Shown: positions 1 to 12,159 of the stretch, piece by piece
Position numbering within the stretch: position 1 is the stretch's first letter
Layout of the letters: each line of letters starts with the position of its first letter
Assembly (NCBI RefSeq): GCF_022539665.2
Contig: NC_081339.1
Location: forward strand, 9,049,367-9,113,366
DNA from: Daphnia carinata
Taxonomy: Eukaryota > Arthropoda > Branchiopoda > Diplostraca > Daphniidae
DNA: 64,000 bases
Direction: 5' to 3'
Notes under the pieces: model-generated
Told to the model about the DNA's origin: nothing
The model's input: only the letters and a program-made list of their open reading frames with translations
Database searches by the model: none
Translations under genes and position numbers: made by a program

Positions 1-712
1 GAAACGAAATCAGTTCACAAGCTGTTTTGAATTTTTAATAGAATTTTACCTTCGGACATGCACACAGCCACAAAGTATAAACTATTGTGATAAATGCTGA
101 TGAGGTAATGATGTGGTGTTGCTATTACACAGGGGACATCTTCATGACCTTTGTTATCCTTGACCACCTGCATTTTAATGAGTATTGGTGAAAATCAAGC
201 TTATGCATGGATGTGTCAAAAGAACAACAGCAGCAGTGAGAAAATGTATAATTCAATAATAACTTGTCTTTGAGCTTCAAAGAAGTAATCCATAACTGTT
301 CGCGGAATAATACTTCGCCAATGTTTTTCCATAAAAACATCACCGGAATGATTAATTACAAAAAGAGAATGAATCATGTTTGCACGAATAATTGAGTTGG
401 TCTTTCTCCCTCACAGACGAATTCTGTTCAGTGTAAAATATGAATAATGACACAAGACGTGGTGGTAGTGGGAGTGTGTGACTTGTTCACCGTTTAATAC
501 AAATGGGTCAGCGTAAAATGCAGACACGGTCTGCGGACTGGAAAGACTGCGGACTTTTAGCTGCGGGCAGTCCCAAAATTTTTGACAGTAGTCCGCAGTT
601 TATCCATAACACAAGGGTCCGCAGTCTTGCCAAAGTCAAACTTTCTTAATTTTCACAGCAAATTAGTGAGGTGTTCTCTTTGGATCATGGGTAACTAAAC
701 ACTGATATCAAA
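1..712. other. No gene seen; GCGGAC-type imperfect repeats
   Basis: I see no convincing coding sequence here. Around 520-630 the motifs ctgcggact and agtccgcag recur several times in both orientations, so this piece can fold back on itself. It may be the remnant of a small non-autonomous transposon. Related GCGGAT/CGTCCGCA words recur at 3080-3120 and 3570-3680. Confidence 0.3.
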
Positions 713-1550
713 ATGGAAGCCCTAGGGCAATCTTCACTTTCACAAGACCTTTTAACATCCTCTGCTTCCCTCATCACTAACAAATTTTGCGATGAAGGTG
801 CTTGCAGGGAGGGTAACCGCGTTCCAAACAACATTACATTATCTGAATACGTACTTGCTAATACCACTAGGTTAATGATGAAGGCAGACTTGCCGTCCGA
901 TTATTTCTTGAGCGATTATCGCAAAAAAAATGACTAGCCGTCGATAATCGCAAAAAAAATGATCGGCGATCATTCGTCTGTTGAAAAAATTTGATCGGCG
1001 ATTAAATTTCTTAGCGATTGTTTTTCCGATTATTTTTGAGCGCCATCTAGCAGAAAGAAAATAACTTGCCATTGTTTAAATTGAAAAAATTGAAACAAGT
1101 AAACATTTCAAAAAAAGCGTCTGCTAAAAAAGTGACACAGCTATGAGTAGAGTTTCGTATAGTGTCATCTAACGTTCATAGATGTCGCTAAATAATCGAA
1201 AAATAATCGCGATCAAAAACTAATTTTTTCCCACTTTAATCGCCGATTGCGATTATTTTAAAATAATTTGATCGCCGATTAAAATTTTAATCGAAATCGC
1301 AATCGCGATCAATTTTTAATCACGATTACGGCAGGTCTAGATGAAGGTAAAAAGTATTTATTCGTTTTTTAATGAATTTTCCGGAAAATAGATTTCATTT
1401 AATTTTTTGAGCACTCAGTTTTTGAGCATTTTTTTTTCTTTTTTTTTTCTCCTTTAGAAAGCAGAATATAGAGCTGAAATCCTAGAAGCAGAAAATACCA
1501 GCTTTAGAAACAGAATCGACAGCTTAGTAGAGTCAAAGAAATCTCTCTGA
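713..1550 (+). pseudogene. Small coiled-coil gene interrupted at a splice donor by a MITE
   Basis: Two coding pieces fit together in phase. The first runs from an ATG at 713 to 883 (57 codons, ending in Met-Met-Lys). The second starts after a pyrimidine-rich acceptor at 1457 and runs 1458-1550 (30 codons plus TGA); it is charged and heptad-like (KAEYRAEILEAEN), as in a coiled coil. A 455-bp element at 885-1339 now separates them. Its target duplication (GATGAAGG at 877-884 and 1340-1347) contains the original AAG/GTAAAA donor. The left copy has lost the GT and the right copy keeps it. Read straight through, the first exon enters the element and stops at 935-937. I do not recognise the family, and these may be only the 3' exons of a longer gene. 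The element could perhaps be tolerated as exonic sequence, but the frame is broken. Confidence 0.5.
885..1339 (+). mobile_element. hAT-type MITE, 455 bp, 8-bp TSD
   Basis: The ends are CAGACTTGCCG on the left and CGGCAGGTCTA on the right, an imperfect 11-bp terminal inverted repeat. It is flanked by an exact 8-bp duplication, GATGAAGG. An 8-bp TSD with CAG-type ends is characteristic of the hAT superfamily. The interior is full of GATCG/CGATTA words and has no transposase, so it is non-autonomous. Related copies lie at 12160-12292 and 33.6-34.3 kb. Confidence 0.75.
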
Positions 1551-4352
1551 ATGATACGCTAGTTGTTTTTTTTAAATAATATTGTGTGGATATCACGATA
1601 AAACTAAAGAAAATTTCCCACTGCAACTTTTTTAATAAAAAATTGCTAGCTTTGGAGACTGAGAAATTCAAGTTATCCTACCCCTTGAGCGTCGTAGAAG
1701 AAATTTATCCAACTATTCTTTTATCGGGCTCGCCATGTATTTTTTTTAAACTAAAATTTTTCTTTTTAAACATAGATTTCTACATGCAGTGCATATAACT
1801 AGCATACGTAGTGTACGGGTTGTGGTGTATAGATGCTGTGTAATTATGGATAGTAAAAGAAATATAATAATAGTACTACGCATTATGCATTATGCATTGC
1901 ATTATTATGATTGCATGTAATTTTTATCAGTTTTTCCGGATCTTGTGAAAAGAGCAACCGCAGTCGAAGCCGGTCACTAACTGCAAGCATCTGCCAGATT
2001 TTCAACACCGGTGACGACAAATGCGGAAGAAGATATGAATGAGGATGGACAAGGATGAGGACAAGGATGAGGATGAAGACGAAATAGAAGAAGAGGGTCA
2101 TGACGCCTTCAATGTGCTGGAGGTAAGGGTTGAAAACTTAACTAATAGGGTTTTAGCTGTGTAGGCTATTTTAACTAGAATAATTTACGTAGCGCGTGTT
2201 TGCAATAAAAAAAAGAGCATATATATAAAATAAGCTTAGTCGATGACAGACAATTTCTGCTTGATTTCATAGGAAGCCTTTATTCGCCCAAATGTACAGT
2301 ATACGTCTGCATAAAAAACTGGAGTGAAGGCCTCTCACGAGGACGATTTAAAAACTCCCATTCCTCGGGAACAATACGTACAAATTCAAAGTAAAAAGTG
2401 CGAAGAAAAAATAATTTCTTCCGTACACTAACAACATCTGAAGACGCTATTTGCATAGCAATAAAAACTTAATTTATTAGGTACCGATTTCCCGGTATAT
2501 TGGAAAACGTCATATCTCAAAATTCAATCAACTCCGCCAAACGCCCGTTGAAAAATCAGGATTGAGTCAAAATTTAGCGGAAGCCAACAAAGGAAAATAG
2601 TTAGAATAAATGCACCTTTGGTGGAACCCGTAAAAAAATCTTGAAGAAATGTAAACCTAGAAATATAATGATATCGCTGAAAATGCCATGCTTTTATTTC
2701 TTTTACGTTGATTTAGGTTTTCTTACAACAAATAACACATACGAATCCTATGTAGAAATATTTTCGTATATTTTTAATGTCATATTTATACACATTTATA
2801 AACCTTTTATTTTTCATAACGATGAAAGGGTCTAAATTGATCTCGGCTGTTGTTACCATTTCTACAACAATCTAGCGTTCACAAAGGCCTAGAGGGTATA
2901 GCTTCCCCAGCTAATCATATTTGTTTAGTTTTATGTCTGAAAGCCGCTGTTATACTTTTACAAAGAAAAGTATGAAGGCATAGCATAATTACCATATTAA
3001 AGACTCTGATGTTACAAAATGCAAAACACCATACAAAAGACGTTATTATTATGTTACCATTACAATAATCTGTAATGTTTCGATACACCATACGCGTACG
3101 CATCCGCATACGCAGTATACAATCTTAGTGGGAACTAGTGTAACTAATAACTAGTGGGAAAACCATTTTTTGTCATGTGAACGATTTTGATAAGCAACTA
3201 ATTGCTATGCACCCCTCCTCCATTTCTTTTACGTGACGCGCTTTTTCGCGCATTGGATGCGAGCTCGCCGGATACCAACCTTCGCCTATGATTGAACATT
3301 CCTGTCGCCAAAGACACAACCGGACACAACACGCTTGCAGAATAATCACATAGCTTTATCTTAAGACTCTTAACACAGAAAAGTAAAATATTTAGAAAAG
3401 AAAAACAGTAGGCTATATTATCTTTTTATACGTTATATCGTGTATAATATTAATCTATATTTATGAGATAATCCTAGGTAAATCTTACCCAATATTCACA
3501 CAACTTAATAACACTTATCTTCGAACAATAAATTGTTCGATTAGAAATAAGAGGATTGGGAATTTTATCGTGCGGATAAACTGCGGATTGCTTCACCAAT
3601 TTGGTGGCCAACCCACATCTGAAAATCCACAGTTTGCCCACCGCGGTACGCGTCCGCATTTCACCGAAAGAGGCGGATCAGTTTGCCCATCAGTCAAATT
3701 TCTGTTAACTATTTTTGGAGTTTACTTACATATTCTTTTAGAGCACGGAACTACTTAGGGACATGTCTCGTTCAAGTAATTCCTGTTGGTATACATTTTT
3801 GCAGTACACGCTACATTTGTAGCGTATCAGTAACTGATACGCATGAATACATTGAATAAGAACGATATTAACTATATTAACACAAAATTACGTATTCTAA
3901 CAAGCGCCTTATTTATTCATGAATAACTGAAAAACATAATGTTAATTACTACCAATTTATGTAGCGGAATATATCAATGTATTAATTGATTCTTATAATG
4001 AAAGATTGCTTGCTTTTCCGAAGAATAATAAAAGTTGGCTGATGAGAATGGAGAAATTTACAAAACGTGGGGAGAGAAGAAGGCTTATGACAATGCCAAA
4101 AACAAAAACAAACAAAAAAAAAACACAAAGGCCAATCTAACGTTCCTTTGGTAGCTATGCACAGCTCAAAGTGTGTTTAACTCCACCCCGCCCCGTTGGG
4201 TGCCTTTATATCAAAACATTTTTATCCGATGTAACTATGGAAACCAAACAATGACACTCGTCGAAAACCACGGTTACCGTAACAATAATAAATACCAGTT
4301 TTTCGCAGTTGCTACTAAATAGTCTGAAATATTAATAGAAAGTTAACTGACA
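1551..4352. other. Mostly empty, AT-rich intergenic DNA
   Basis: Apart from a possible acidic exon at 2045-2122 I see no supported gene. The stretch holds AT-rich sequence with short CGCATCCGCATACG-like words (3090-3115) and relatives at 3570-3670. About 100 bp before the next gene is G+C-richer and includes ccccgccccg at 4185-4195, which could belong to a promoter. Confidence 0.3.
2045..2122 (+). CDS. Possible short acidic exon
   Basis: An ATG at 2045 opens a run of Asp/Glu/Lys codons (17 of the first 18 residues are D, E, K, I or M) followed by GHDAFNVLE. A good donor, GAG/GTAAGG, lies at 2122/2123; without splicing the frame stops at 2162-2164. The GAT/GAG codons make a GGATGA near-repeat, so this could be simple-sequence DNA. 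No partner exon was identified, so it is a weak candidate. Confidence 0.2.
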
Positions 4353-6117
4353 ATGGCTGGTGTTAATAGGAGTAGCAATGCAAAAGATTCAAACAAAAAA
4401 GATAAAGTGGCCGATTCTCTCCGAGACGAAATGGAGCTTGTTACCGCGGCTTCAATGGAACTTCAAAAATTAAAAAGACAACTTCGCCAAACCCGAGCAG
4501 AGTTGAGTACATCCAAAATTGCAAGTCGAAAAACGATTCAACGCCAAAATAAAGGAATCGAATTGCTTGAAAAAGAGAAGGCAGACTGTGAAGCTAAATT
4601 GTCTCTCATTAAAGCGGCACAAAAGCCTCCACCTGCAGTTCATAGATTAATATCCAAGTATCACCAAGCTTTGCAACAGCTTGAGCATGTGCGTCAAGAA
4701 TTCCATTTCGCTAAAACAGAACTTAGTGATAAAGAAAAGAAACGTTCAAATACATACAGATCGTCGGTGACGGATGTTTCAACGAAATCACCGCAAGATA
4801 AGCTAGACCAAGTGATGTTACAATACAATAAGATATTAGCAAAAAACGTACAACTTCGAATGCAGCTAGAAGAAATGATGAAAGTGAAAGAAGAGTTTAT
4901 AAAAAATTTGAAACAACTGCAAAATGAACGAAGTCAAGTGAGAATTACCGTTGATCGGCTTTATGAAGAAAATACTACCCTCTTTTTGCAGAGAGAAGAG
5001 TTTCGGTTGGTACGTAACTGCTACGAGTTTCAACAAATTCATGTTTTATTTATTTATTTTACTTTTTATATTTGAGTATGAACCATTACATTACGTACAT
5101 AATTACATCTTGCAATATAAAAGACAATTATTTAGTCTTACACCGTAAAAGCAAATAATGTAGAATAAGATTCTTATTGTGCTGTTATTCTGGAACAATT
5201 ATTTAAAAATTAAATATGCCAAACAAAACTTGGAGAAGAGCTTTGTGCAAAGTGGGATTGAAGGCGCATATATTTCTGCTCTATATGGGTTAATTAAATC
5301 ATAATATTCTGTTTGTTTGTTTTTTAATTAAAAGAAACTGAATCTTCTTCGTGAGAAATTGGAAACGACTCGCATCCAAGGACAACGTGATCTCCGAGAA
5401 TATCGCCGTTTGTTAAACAATGACGAAAAGCTGAACAGCTTCCTGGAGATGAAAAATCAAGAACGTTTGTGCATCGATTTCACAAACCGCACGAACGTGC
5501 ATCCAACTAGCGATGATCATATTGCAGTCAAAGTAGTTGAGGAGTGGCGAGAAACCCTACTTGCCGAATGTGGTCACTGTAATTTCGGCGAAATAGTGCA
5601 GCAATATCTCCATAACCTGGAGCAAGGGTACGTGATGTATGGCTTAATTGCACAAAAGAATAATGAAATCGATCGTTTGGAAGATGAGATAAGTGACATG
5701 GAGCAAAGTTTGGAACACCGCCGAACCAAAAGTCATCAACGATCTGAACCTGCTTCGTCAAACTCCCATTTGGAGAACAGGAATTCTTCAATTATGAAAA
5801 GTCCGCATAAGCAAGACCAAGAATTGTCAATCACGTCACAGTTTGTAGCAAAGTTTCAAAAAATTCTGAACTCGATGGAGCTTCAAATAACTCTGACAGA
5901 AGAAGCAAATCCCATGTTCTGTGATTTGCCTAAAATGCTTGAACAGTGTAACTTAGGATGTACGTTGCTAACAGAACGTACTACTCAGCTAGTTGCAAGT
6001 GTCACATCAACTGACAGCATGTCAAGCAAACAACAATCTTGGGATTACCCTGCTATTCCACCGTTGGCGACTTCACGTTCTTCTAATTCAACTGGCTCCT
6101 ACGAAAGCACAAATTAG
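4353..6117 (+). CDS. Outer dynein arm docking complex protein, CCDC63/ODAD1-like
   Basis: Two exons, 4353-5009 and 5335-6117, joined by a phase-0 GT-AG intron (TTG/GTACGT donor, TAAAAG acceptor), give a 479-residue protein. The first 219 residues are nearly continuous coiled coil with motifs such as LQKLKRQLRQTRAEL and YNKILAKNVQLRMQLEEM. The second exon continues with LLREKLETTRIQGQRDLREY, a segment DEKLNSFLEMKNQER and a further helix ending near DEISDMEQSLEHRR, then a Ser/Thr-rich tail. This order matches the CCDC63/CCDC114 (ODAD1) family, which docks outer dynein arms onto doublet microtubules of cilia and sperm tails; family members are around 500-670 residues. The start is the first ATG of the open frame, in the context gacaATGg. 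In a crustacean the likely site of action is sperm or sensory cilia; that is inference. No lesions seen. Confidence 0.7.
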
Positions 6118-8163
6118 GGGTGCAACTTCTAATTACTGGGGCTCGTTGAATACCACTGAGGTGATGGCTAGCTTACAGGACTCAATTTCTTTAGAAATTT
6201 TTATGATAGAATACAATTACACAATAGATAAGAATTAAAATGTTTAGACTTATTGTTTTTTTTCGTCGCTGCAGGTTATCACGCCCTACTCAAGGAATCA
6301 AAATCGGCCGAATCATTCTAAATTTTTGTTTGAATCAAATGCAGTCAAAATCAAGGATTCCATAGAATAAATAATAAAAAATCGGATTCGCTGTAAGACT
6401 TTGGCTTCTAAAATCCTAAATCGAGAATCAGGATCAAAATCATAACCAAAATCAAAGACAAATCCAAATTTGGCGACGCACCACCCCGATTTACGAAGCA
6501 GTCCTCCGATGGACTTTTGGGGCGAAAGAGCGGATTGCCATTACAGAAAGATTTCCTTTTTTGAAAATCCATACTCAATCGAGCATGTAAACGTCCGGTC
6601 CCGCAACTATCGGAAGGAATTCGGTTGAATTACGCGGTATACAGTACCCACCAGAAGAATTGGATCACCCTCGTCCAATTTTGCTGTTTTAACACGCGTA
6701 GGATAGGCCCTACGGTGTCTCACGCCGGAATTTTTATCGTATAGAAATATTGGACGCAAATTATCGGTTTTTTTTCATTCGAAAGATAAAGGAATGCTCT
6801 TTACCTCCAGTTTTTTTATGTAAAATCCGTTCAGGATTCTATGAAATAATTCATAGATATAAAATATTGGATCACCCCTAAAATAGCACGCATGGATTGT
6901 CCCTTCCCGCGGCTTAACCTTAGGATATGGGGTGGCAAAGGTGGGAGAAATAGTAAGGTAAAAATATTCAGGTGAATTTTTTTTTGCCACCCCCATAAAT
7001 ATATAAAAATCAGGTAAAATTGTTAGATAATGTATAAATTTGGGGTTTACCATTGTTTATCAGTAAATTATTAAGGCGGCTGTTTTCGCACGTATGACGA
7101 AGACAATGTGTGGGTTGCAAAAATTAATCGGAAACGTTAATAAACTAACAAAGGTAACCAAGTAAATAATTAAAAACACAAACAATAAAACTCTTTCAAT
7201 AGGATAGAGGTCGAGCACTACATTAAGTGAAATAAGAAACCGACTTCAATCATACCACCTAAAAATGCCTATGGACTAACGTACTGCACCTCCTCCGTAA
7301 CTGAACATGTAATTTCATGGTATTTAATAAATAATTAATAAAATACTATTAAAGTCAAATCAGAATATGTAAGAGCTGTATATTATGTAACGATAGTATT
7401 ATGAAATAGTAAAACATTAGTGCAATTGGAAAAGTTTGTTATGACCACATAAAGTGCAATATAAGTAATAAATATTTCTGATTTTGCTCTAATATATTTT
7501 GTTAAATGAACTCTAGTAAATACAATATAGTTCATGTTCTCCTGTAATTTTAATTAAAATAGCATAAGAAAAAAAGGTTTTGTGAACCATTTAAGTAATG
7601 AGTTAACACAATCGATATTTTAAAAAGTAAAATGGATATAAACCGACGCTTTTACGCATTATATTGACGCGGATTGGAGGCCCATTGTCCCAATTGGAAC
7701 AATTTAAAAAAGATTGGACTATCTCTAAATAGAAATAGGACTAGTATCTCGGAAAAATAGGACTGTCCTAAAATATTTTAAAAGTCAGTCCTATTTCTCC
7801 CAGTCCTATTTTAGTTCAGTCCTATTTCACCGCCCATCCCAATAAAGGATAAAGTTTTTGAAATTGAATATACAATTTCAAATATTCTGTTGTCGTTTAA
7901 TATAAATTTTATGTTTTAATTACATTCAAATGCTATAAAACTTATACAAAGCCGCTGGGTATATCGAGTACATATGTCACACAATTTTTTTCATCATGGG
8001 AGGTTCTTGGTACTAGCTGATGATGATGTAAGAGGGACCGAAGAGCCTGTCAGGCATCTACCAGGCGACCAAAAAGAAGGTTCTAAGAGGAATTCAGGAC
8101 GGTTATGGAGAAGACTGAAGAGGACAGTAGGAAGTTCTGCAGAGGTACTGAGGAGCCTATGTT
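6118..8163. other. Intergenic; repeat debris
   Basis: No gene is supported. At 6280-6480 there is a degenerate run of AATCAAAATC words. At 7725-7835 five copies of AGTCCTATTT or its complement face each other and form a strong imperfect palindrome, probably a small foldback element. The short open frames here have no recognisable domain or splice partners. Confidence 0.35.
7725..7840. repeat. Palindromic cluster of AGTCCTATTT units
   Basis: Copies of AAATAGGACT (near 7730-7765) and of AGTCCTATTT (near 7785-7830) flank a short AT-rich centre, so the segment can form a hairpin. It is probably a MITE remnant; no target duplication was identified. Confidence 0.45.
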
Positions 8164-9240
8164 TGCTTTTTGTCCTGCATAACTTCTCGTGCCATACACC
8201 GTGAGCTGGTAGAAGACCTTACTACGGCTAATTTCATTTCAGCCTGTAGAGCCTTCATAACTCATCATTTCCAGCCGAAAATGATACTATCAGATAACGC
8301 AACCACCCTCGAAAGCGCCGCTCGAATACTGCAAAAGCGCTAAGAAAGTGCTGCTTAAATATTGAAAAAGCTCTACGAAAGCGCTGAAAAAAAATACGGA
8401 AAATACTTTTTAGACTGCCAAATTCAATGGTGTTTCATCCCAAAGCGCGCTCCTTGCGTATGGTGGTTTTTGAGGGCACCTCGTCGGTCTCACCAAAGAG
8501 GCTCTGAAGAAAATGCTTGGACGTACGCGACTCAAGTTTAATGAGTTCCGCATAATCATCACGAAAATCGAGACCATTCATAACGATTGCCCTCTCACCT
8601 ACATATCATCCGATTTGCATGATCCTCAGCACTTACACCCTCATATCTTTAAGGAGACTGCTTAACGAGCCTTCCGTACGACCCAGCCACCGAAGAAGAG
8701 CTACTGGATCCCACTAGAAGCCTTCTCGTGAGATGAGAAGTCATCTCTTAAACATGTTTTCTCGTCAACAACGCATTCTCAAGTCCTTTTGGAAACGCTG
8801 GTAGAGGAGCTATTTAACCAGCCTACGCGAAGGTCACTTCGTTTTTCGCAAACATTTTGAGTCCAACGCAAAAATTGGGGACATCATACTGGCTTAGGCG
8901 AGAGTACTGGTCACAACGAAAGGCTTAGAATAGACTGAAAATGGGCCATTGTAGAGACTTTCATCGTCACCGCAGATGGGGAAGTCAATGTTGCTGAAAT
9001 TCACACCGCCGAAGATAAGACAAGCCGCCGTGTCTCAATACTGTATCCATTAGAAGCCACTGAAACGGGCGAAGCTTCTCCACTTTACCCGATCCAAACC
9101 GCCTGTTTAGATCCATTCGCAACACTTCGCGCCTCGTGTCGAGCAGCGTTTGCAGCAAAGAAACGCATACAGATAATGGTGGAAGAACAATATTCTCTCG
9201 GGCCAGGAGTATTTCGAAAATTGCATAAACGTTTGATTTT
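8164..9240 (+). pseudogene. Decayed BEL/Pao integrase and C-terminal fragment
   Basis: Interrupted open segments match the 3' half of a BEL/Pao pol. From 8164 the frame reads SRAIHRELVEDLTTANF and then KMILSDNATTLESAARIL, containing the second Asp of the integrase catalytic triad in its SDN context. Near 8435 the segment around IPKRAPC corresponds to the region just before the catalytic Glu, followed by KKMLGRTRLKFNEF and a CPLTYISSD motif. Near 8960-9100 a frame with TADGEVNVAEI and ending ILYPLE matches the basic C-terminal domain found in BEL elements. Several stops and frame changes show it is dead. It differs clearly from the intact BEL element at 49.3-58.2 kb, so it is another family. 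A separate LTR element begins immediately downstream, in the opposite orientation. Confidence 0.7.
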
Positions 9241-9283
9241 CTGTCATATATTTGGTATCATTTTACGCCATCGTTTTCGCATT

Positions 9284-9820
9284 TGTAAGGATCGAAAAGA
9301 ATCTATTCCTTACTTTTAATTGTTGGATAGTGATGATGCGTTGTATTGTTGCACGGATGTTTGAGTATTTTACAATGACCAAATTATTAGTTGCCGAAAG
9401 GAGACTTACTGAGACAGACTGACTGAAAGTTAAGAGTAGACGGCTTCAAGGCTTAAAAATACACTTGGCTGAAAGTTAAAAGTGGACTCGCTGTGATGAC
9501 AACTGAAAGTAGACTGCACTGAAGAATTACTAAAAGTGGACTGCCTAGTGGCTAGAAGTAGACTGACTCAAAGCTTAAAACACACTGACTGACAATCTGG
9601 AATAAGGGCAACATTTATACGGAGAAGCAAGGTCGTTTAGGATTAGGTGTCCCAACGGGAATAAATATTCTGCGTGTAAATGTAACACCTATGTGAAGAA
9701 TTGGCAAGTTTGAAGGCCAGAGCCATCGGCAGATGACCTGTTGGCGGAAGAGGGGGGGGGAGGGTTGCAAGCGTGGGAACGAGAGGGGAAGGAAAGGAGT
9801 ACGGATGGCCGTTCCTTACA
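9284..9820 (-). repeat. LTR (3' copy in element orientation)
   Basis: 537 bp, TGTAAGG...CCTTACA. The distal 225 bp are almost the same as the other LTR. It is longer because of several imperfect repeats of a unit like CTGAAAGTTAAAAGTRGACT between 9410 and 9590. Confidence 0.75.
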
Positions 9821-10557
9821 TAGCATCCCGGGTCGAAAGATTGCGTCCCGCAATCTATAAAGAGATATTTAGTCAATGTTGGATCGGGCAAACAAAGGTG
9901 CGACATTTTTTGAAGTTTTATGAAGAGAACGTGGGTTCCGCAGCAGGCGAGAATCCAAAGGTCCATGAATGGGAACATCTACCCGGTAGCCGTAATGCCA
10001 GAAACATCTGTAACATAACCAGGTCCAGGGCTGAGAAGTCCGTAGTTGCTTGAGCGTTGAACTAAACGTGGTCTCTGTGGATTTTTTGTTCGTTAGCTCT
10101 TGTGGCTGACAGGGGGGTGTCTAAACCTAGAACACATTGCCTATCAGAAAGGGGATGGGGAGATTTGTGACTGGGACAGCGTCTATTTCTTAGCACACTG
10201 TCGCGGCAGTCGATACGAGGGATGTGCTCCGGCTGGCGGAGGATAATATAATTTTTAGTACATTTTTTTGGCGCGCACCGATGATAACCAAATGCGATAT
10301 TAGACCTGTAAAGTTGGCTTGAAGGAAGGGTAAGGAAATTAGGAAAAGAATGTGTAGATATTATCAGAGTCTTTTAAAACAGTAAGTGCAATATTTAACC
10401 GGCCATGGATAAATCTTCTTTCGTTGATGGGTCTTCAGTTACTTGTGCAGATGAAAAGTGTGGGCGATAGTAAGTTATGTTGAGTTGTGCGATGAGGGTG
10501 TCGAATAATTGGTCAGGAATCGGCTGTTGGAGAGGGCTGGTGAAGTCGTACGAGTAT

Positions 10558-11349
10558 TTAGTGTAGAAAAAAGGTATAATAAAGATAATCTGTTAGTTTC
10601 ATCTTCGCATTGGGCCTCGGGCGGGTTAGTGGATCATTGAATTGCTGAGTGCTGTAGCAGTTTTGTGTTTCTGTGAACCTTGTTTCTGGTTTCTTGAATT
10701 TAGAGCAATAATTTTGTATGATAGAATTCATGGAGACATTGCCAGGAATATCGTCGGCTTGGTTAGCAATGAATTTGGTTGAAAGAACGTGAGGTGGTTC
10801 AAAATTCTCGGCAGATGCCGTGGTTGTTGCAGTAGAACGAACAGCCGTAGGTTCGAATGAAGAGTTTCTCTGTGAAGAGGTAGTTTCTTCGATATTGCTA
10901 GGTCGTCGGTTGCACTGTGTTTGAAAATCTTCGGTTGAAGAAATGGCGATATTACTCTTGATATTCTTGGGGCAGGCTTGATCTTCGTTTTGGTAGTAGG
11001 ATATGGTTGTTAAATCTTTTTGATTACGCGATACGGTAGCGCATTTCATGAATGATTCGTCTTCCTGCAGTGCTGAGACGTCATTTGAGGGTTGATCTCC
11101 TATCGTTTTTGGAAGTTCAGGTGTAATTGTTGGAAAGAAAAGAGGTTCAGTGGTAGTAATGTTGGTATCTTCTGGAGTTAGTCTCTCGCTGAGTATGGAA
11201 TTTACATGAATTTTTGCTGGTACTTCAACGTCAGCCTGCCGTGCAGAAATGTCTCTCGAAATTTGTCCAAATTTCTTCAATTGACGTGTAATTTTTTCGT
11301 TCCATACTGTTTTAATCAACGTCGTATTTATCTTGATAGATTTCTGCAT
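10558..11349 (-). CDS. 263-codon ORF of the short LTR element, gag-like N-terminus
   Basis: The ORF starts about 115 nt after the primer binding site of the minus-strand element, where gag begins in Ty3/gypsy elements. The protein is Ser/Thr/Asn-rich and predicted mostly disordered, with SARQADVEVPAKIHVNSIL near residue 35 and a tail ending in TDYLYYTFFLH. I see no zinc knuckle, protease or polymerase motif. It is most easily read as the N-terminal disordered part of a Gag protein left after an internal deletion. The frame is open from ATG to stop with no lesion, so it may still be expressed, but function is unknown. Confidence 0.4.
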   Translation of the reverse strand: MQKSIKINTTLIKTVWNEKITRQLKKFGQISRDISARQADVEVPAKIHVNSILSERLTPEDTNITTTEPLFFPTITPELPKTIGDQPSNDVSALQEDESFMKCATVSRNQKDLTTISYYQNEDQACPKNIKSNIAISSTEDFQTQCNRRPSNIEETTSSQRNSSFEPTAVRSTATTTASAENFEPPHVLSTKFIANQADDIPGNVSMNSIIQNYCSKFKKPETRFTETQNCYSTQQFNDPLTRPRPNAKMKLTDYLYYTFFLH

Positions 11350-11446
11350 TCTGTGAATAAATTAGCGTTTGCCGACTAGATGGCGCTATAGAATTGCTAA
11401 ACGTTAAGGATGGCACTGGTAAAAGTCTGTTCAGGCGTTCGGGGTT

Positions 11447-11464
11447 CGAGGTTCACTGTCACCA
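11447..11464 (-). promoter_or_regulatory. Primer binding site of the short LTR element
   Basis: On the minus strand, TGGTGACAGTGAACCTCG begins 2 nt after the LTR end. TGG is the expected complement of the tRNA 3' CCA. The cognate tRNA was not determined. Confidence 0.55.
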
Positions 11465-11466
11465 AA

Positions 11467-11917
11467 TGTAAGGTTCGAAAATCAAACTCTCTTCCTTACT
11501 TTTAAAATATTGGAGAATGGGAGGAACAGTGTAATGCGTTGTATTGTTGCACTGTGGTACAAGTGTTTGTGAAGACTGAAGACTTACGGAAGAGTAAAGG
11601 TAGACTGCCTGTGATGGCACTTGAAATTGGACTGAAGCTGAGCTACCAAAAGGTAGAAACACACTGCTTGAAAGTTAAAAGTACACTACTGACAATCTGG
11701 AAAAAGGGCAACATTTATACGGAGAAGCAAGGTCATTTAGGATTAGGTGTCCCAATGGGAATAAATATTCTGCGTGTAAATGTAACACCTATGTGAAGAA
11801 TTGGCAAGTTTGAAGGCCAGAGCCATCGGCAGATGACCTGTTGGCGGAAGAGGGGGGGGGGTTGCAAGCGTGGGAACGAGAGGGGAAGGTAAGGAGTACG
11901 GATGGCCGTTCCTTACA
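11467..11917 (-). repeat. LTR (5' copy in element orientation)
   Basis: 451 bp, TGTAAGG...CCTTACA, collinear with 9284-9820 but lacking part of the internal tandem repeats. The most similar block is 11693-11917 against 9590-9820. Confidence 0.75.
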
Positions 11918-12159
11918 CATGCTTGAACTCGGATACTATGCCTCCTCTTTTTTACTCAGGTCCGATGCTCAGTTGACGTCTTGCTGTTCCACCCGTTACG
12001 CTCCGTGATTAATTTTCTTCTACTCATCTCATTAGTCTTCTATTGTGAGTCGTGTTTACCTCGAATAAACTTACATCGGTATCGTAATTTCTGACAATGT
12101 TTGGAGCTAAGAGAGATATAACGTTGAGCCCCCTGGATAACGTTATGATGAGGATGGTA

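Larger units (their letters stand above)
9284..11917 (-). mobile_element. Short non-autonomous LTR retrotransposon, minus orientation
   Basis: Two long direct repeats (9284-9820 and 11467-11917) both begin TGTAAGG and end CCTTACA, a perfect 7-bp inverted repeat typical of LTR ends. Read on the minus strand, a primer-binding-like sequence TGGTGACAGTGAACC starts 2 nt inside the 5' LTR (11464 downwards), followed by a 263-codon ORF. The 1.65-kb interior has no reverse transcriptase or integrase, so the element depends on a helper. I could not find a matching target duplication (gcatt against catgc), so the ends may have been rearranged. Confidence 0.65.

Noticed and set aside
1883-2101. 72-codon hydrophobic minus-strand frame
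   Set aside because: It is the complement of the GATGAG-rich acidic stretch; hydrophobicity follows from that repeat.
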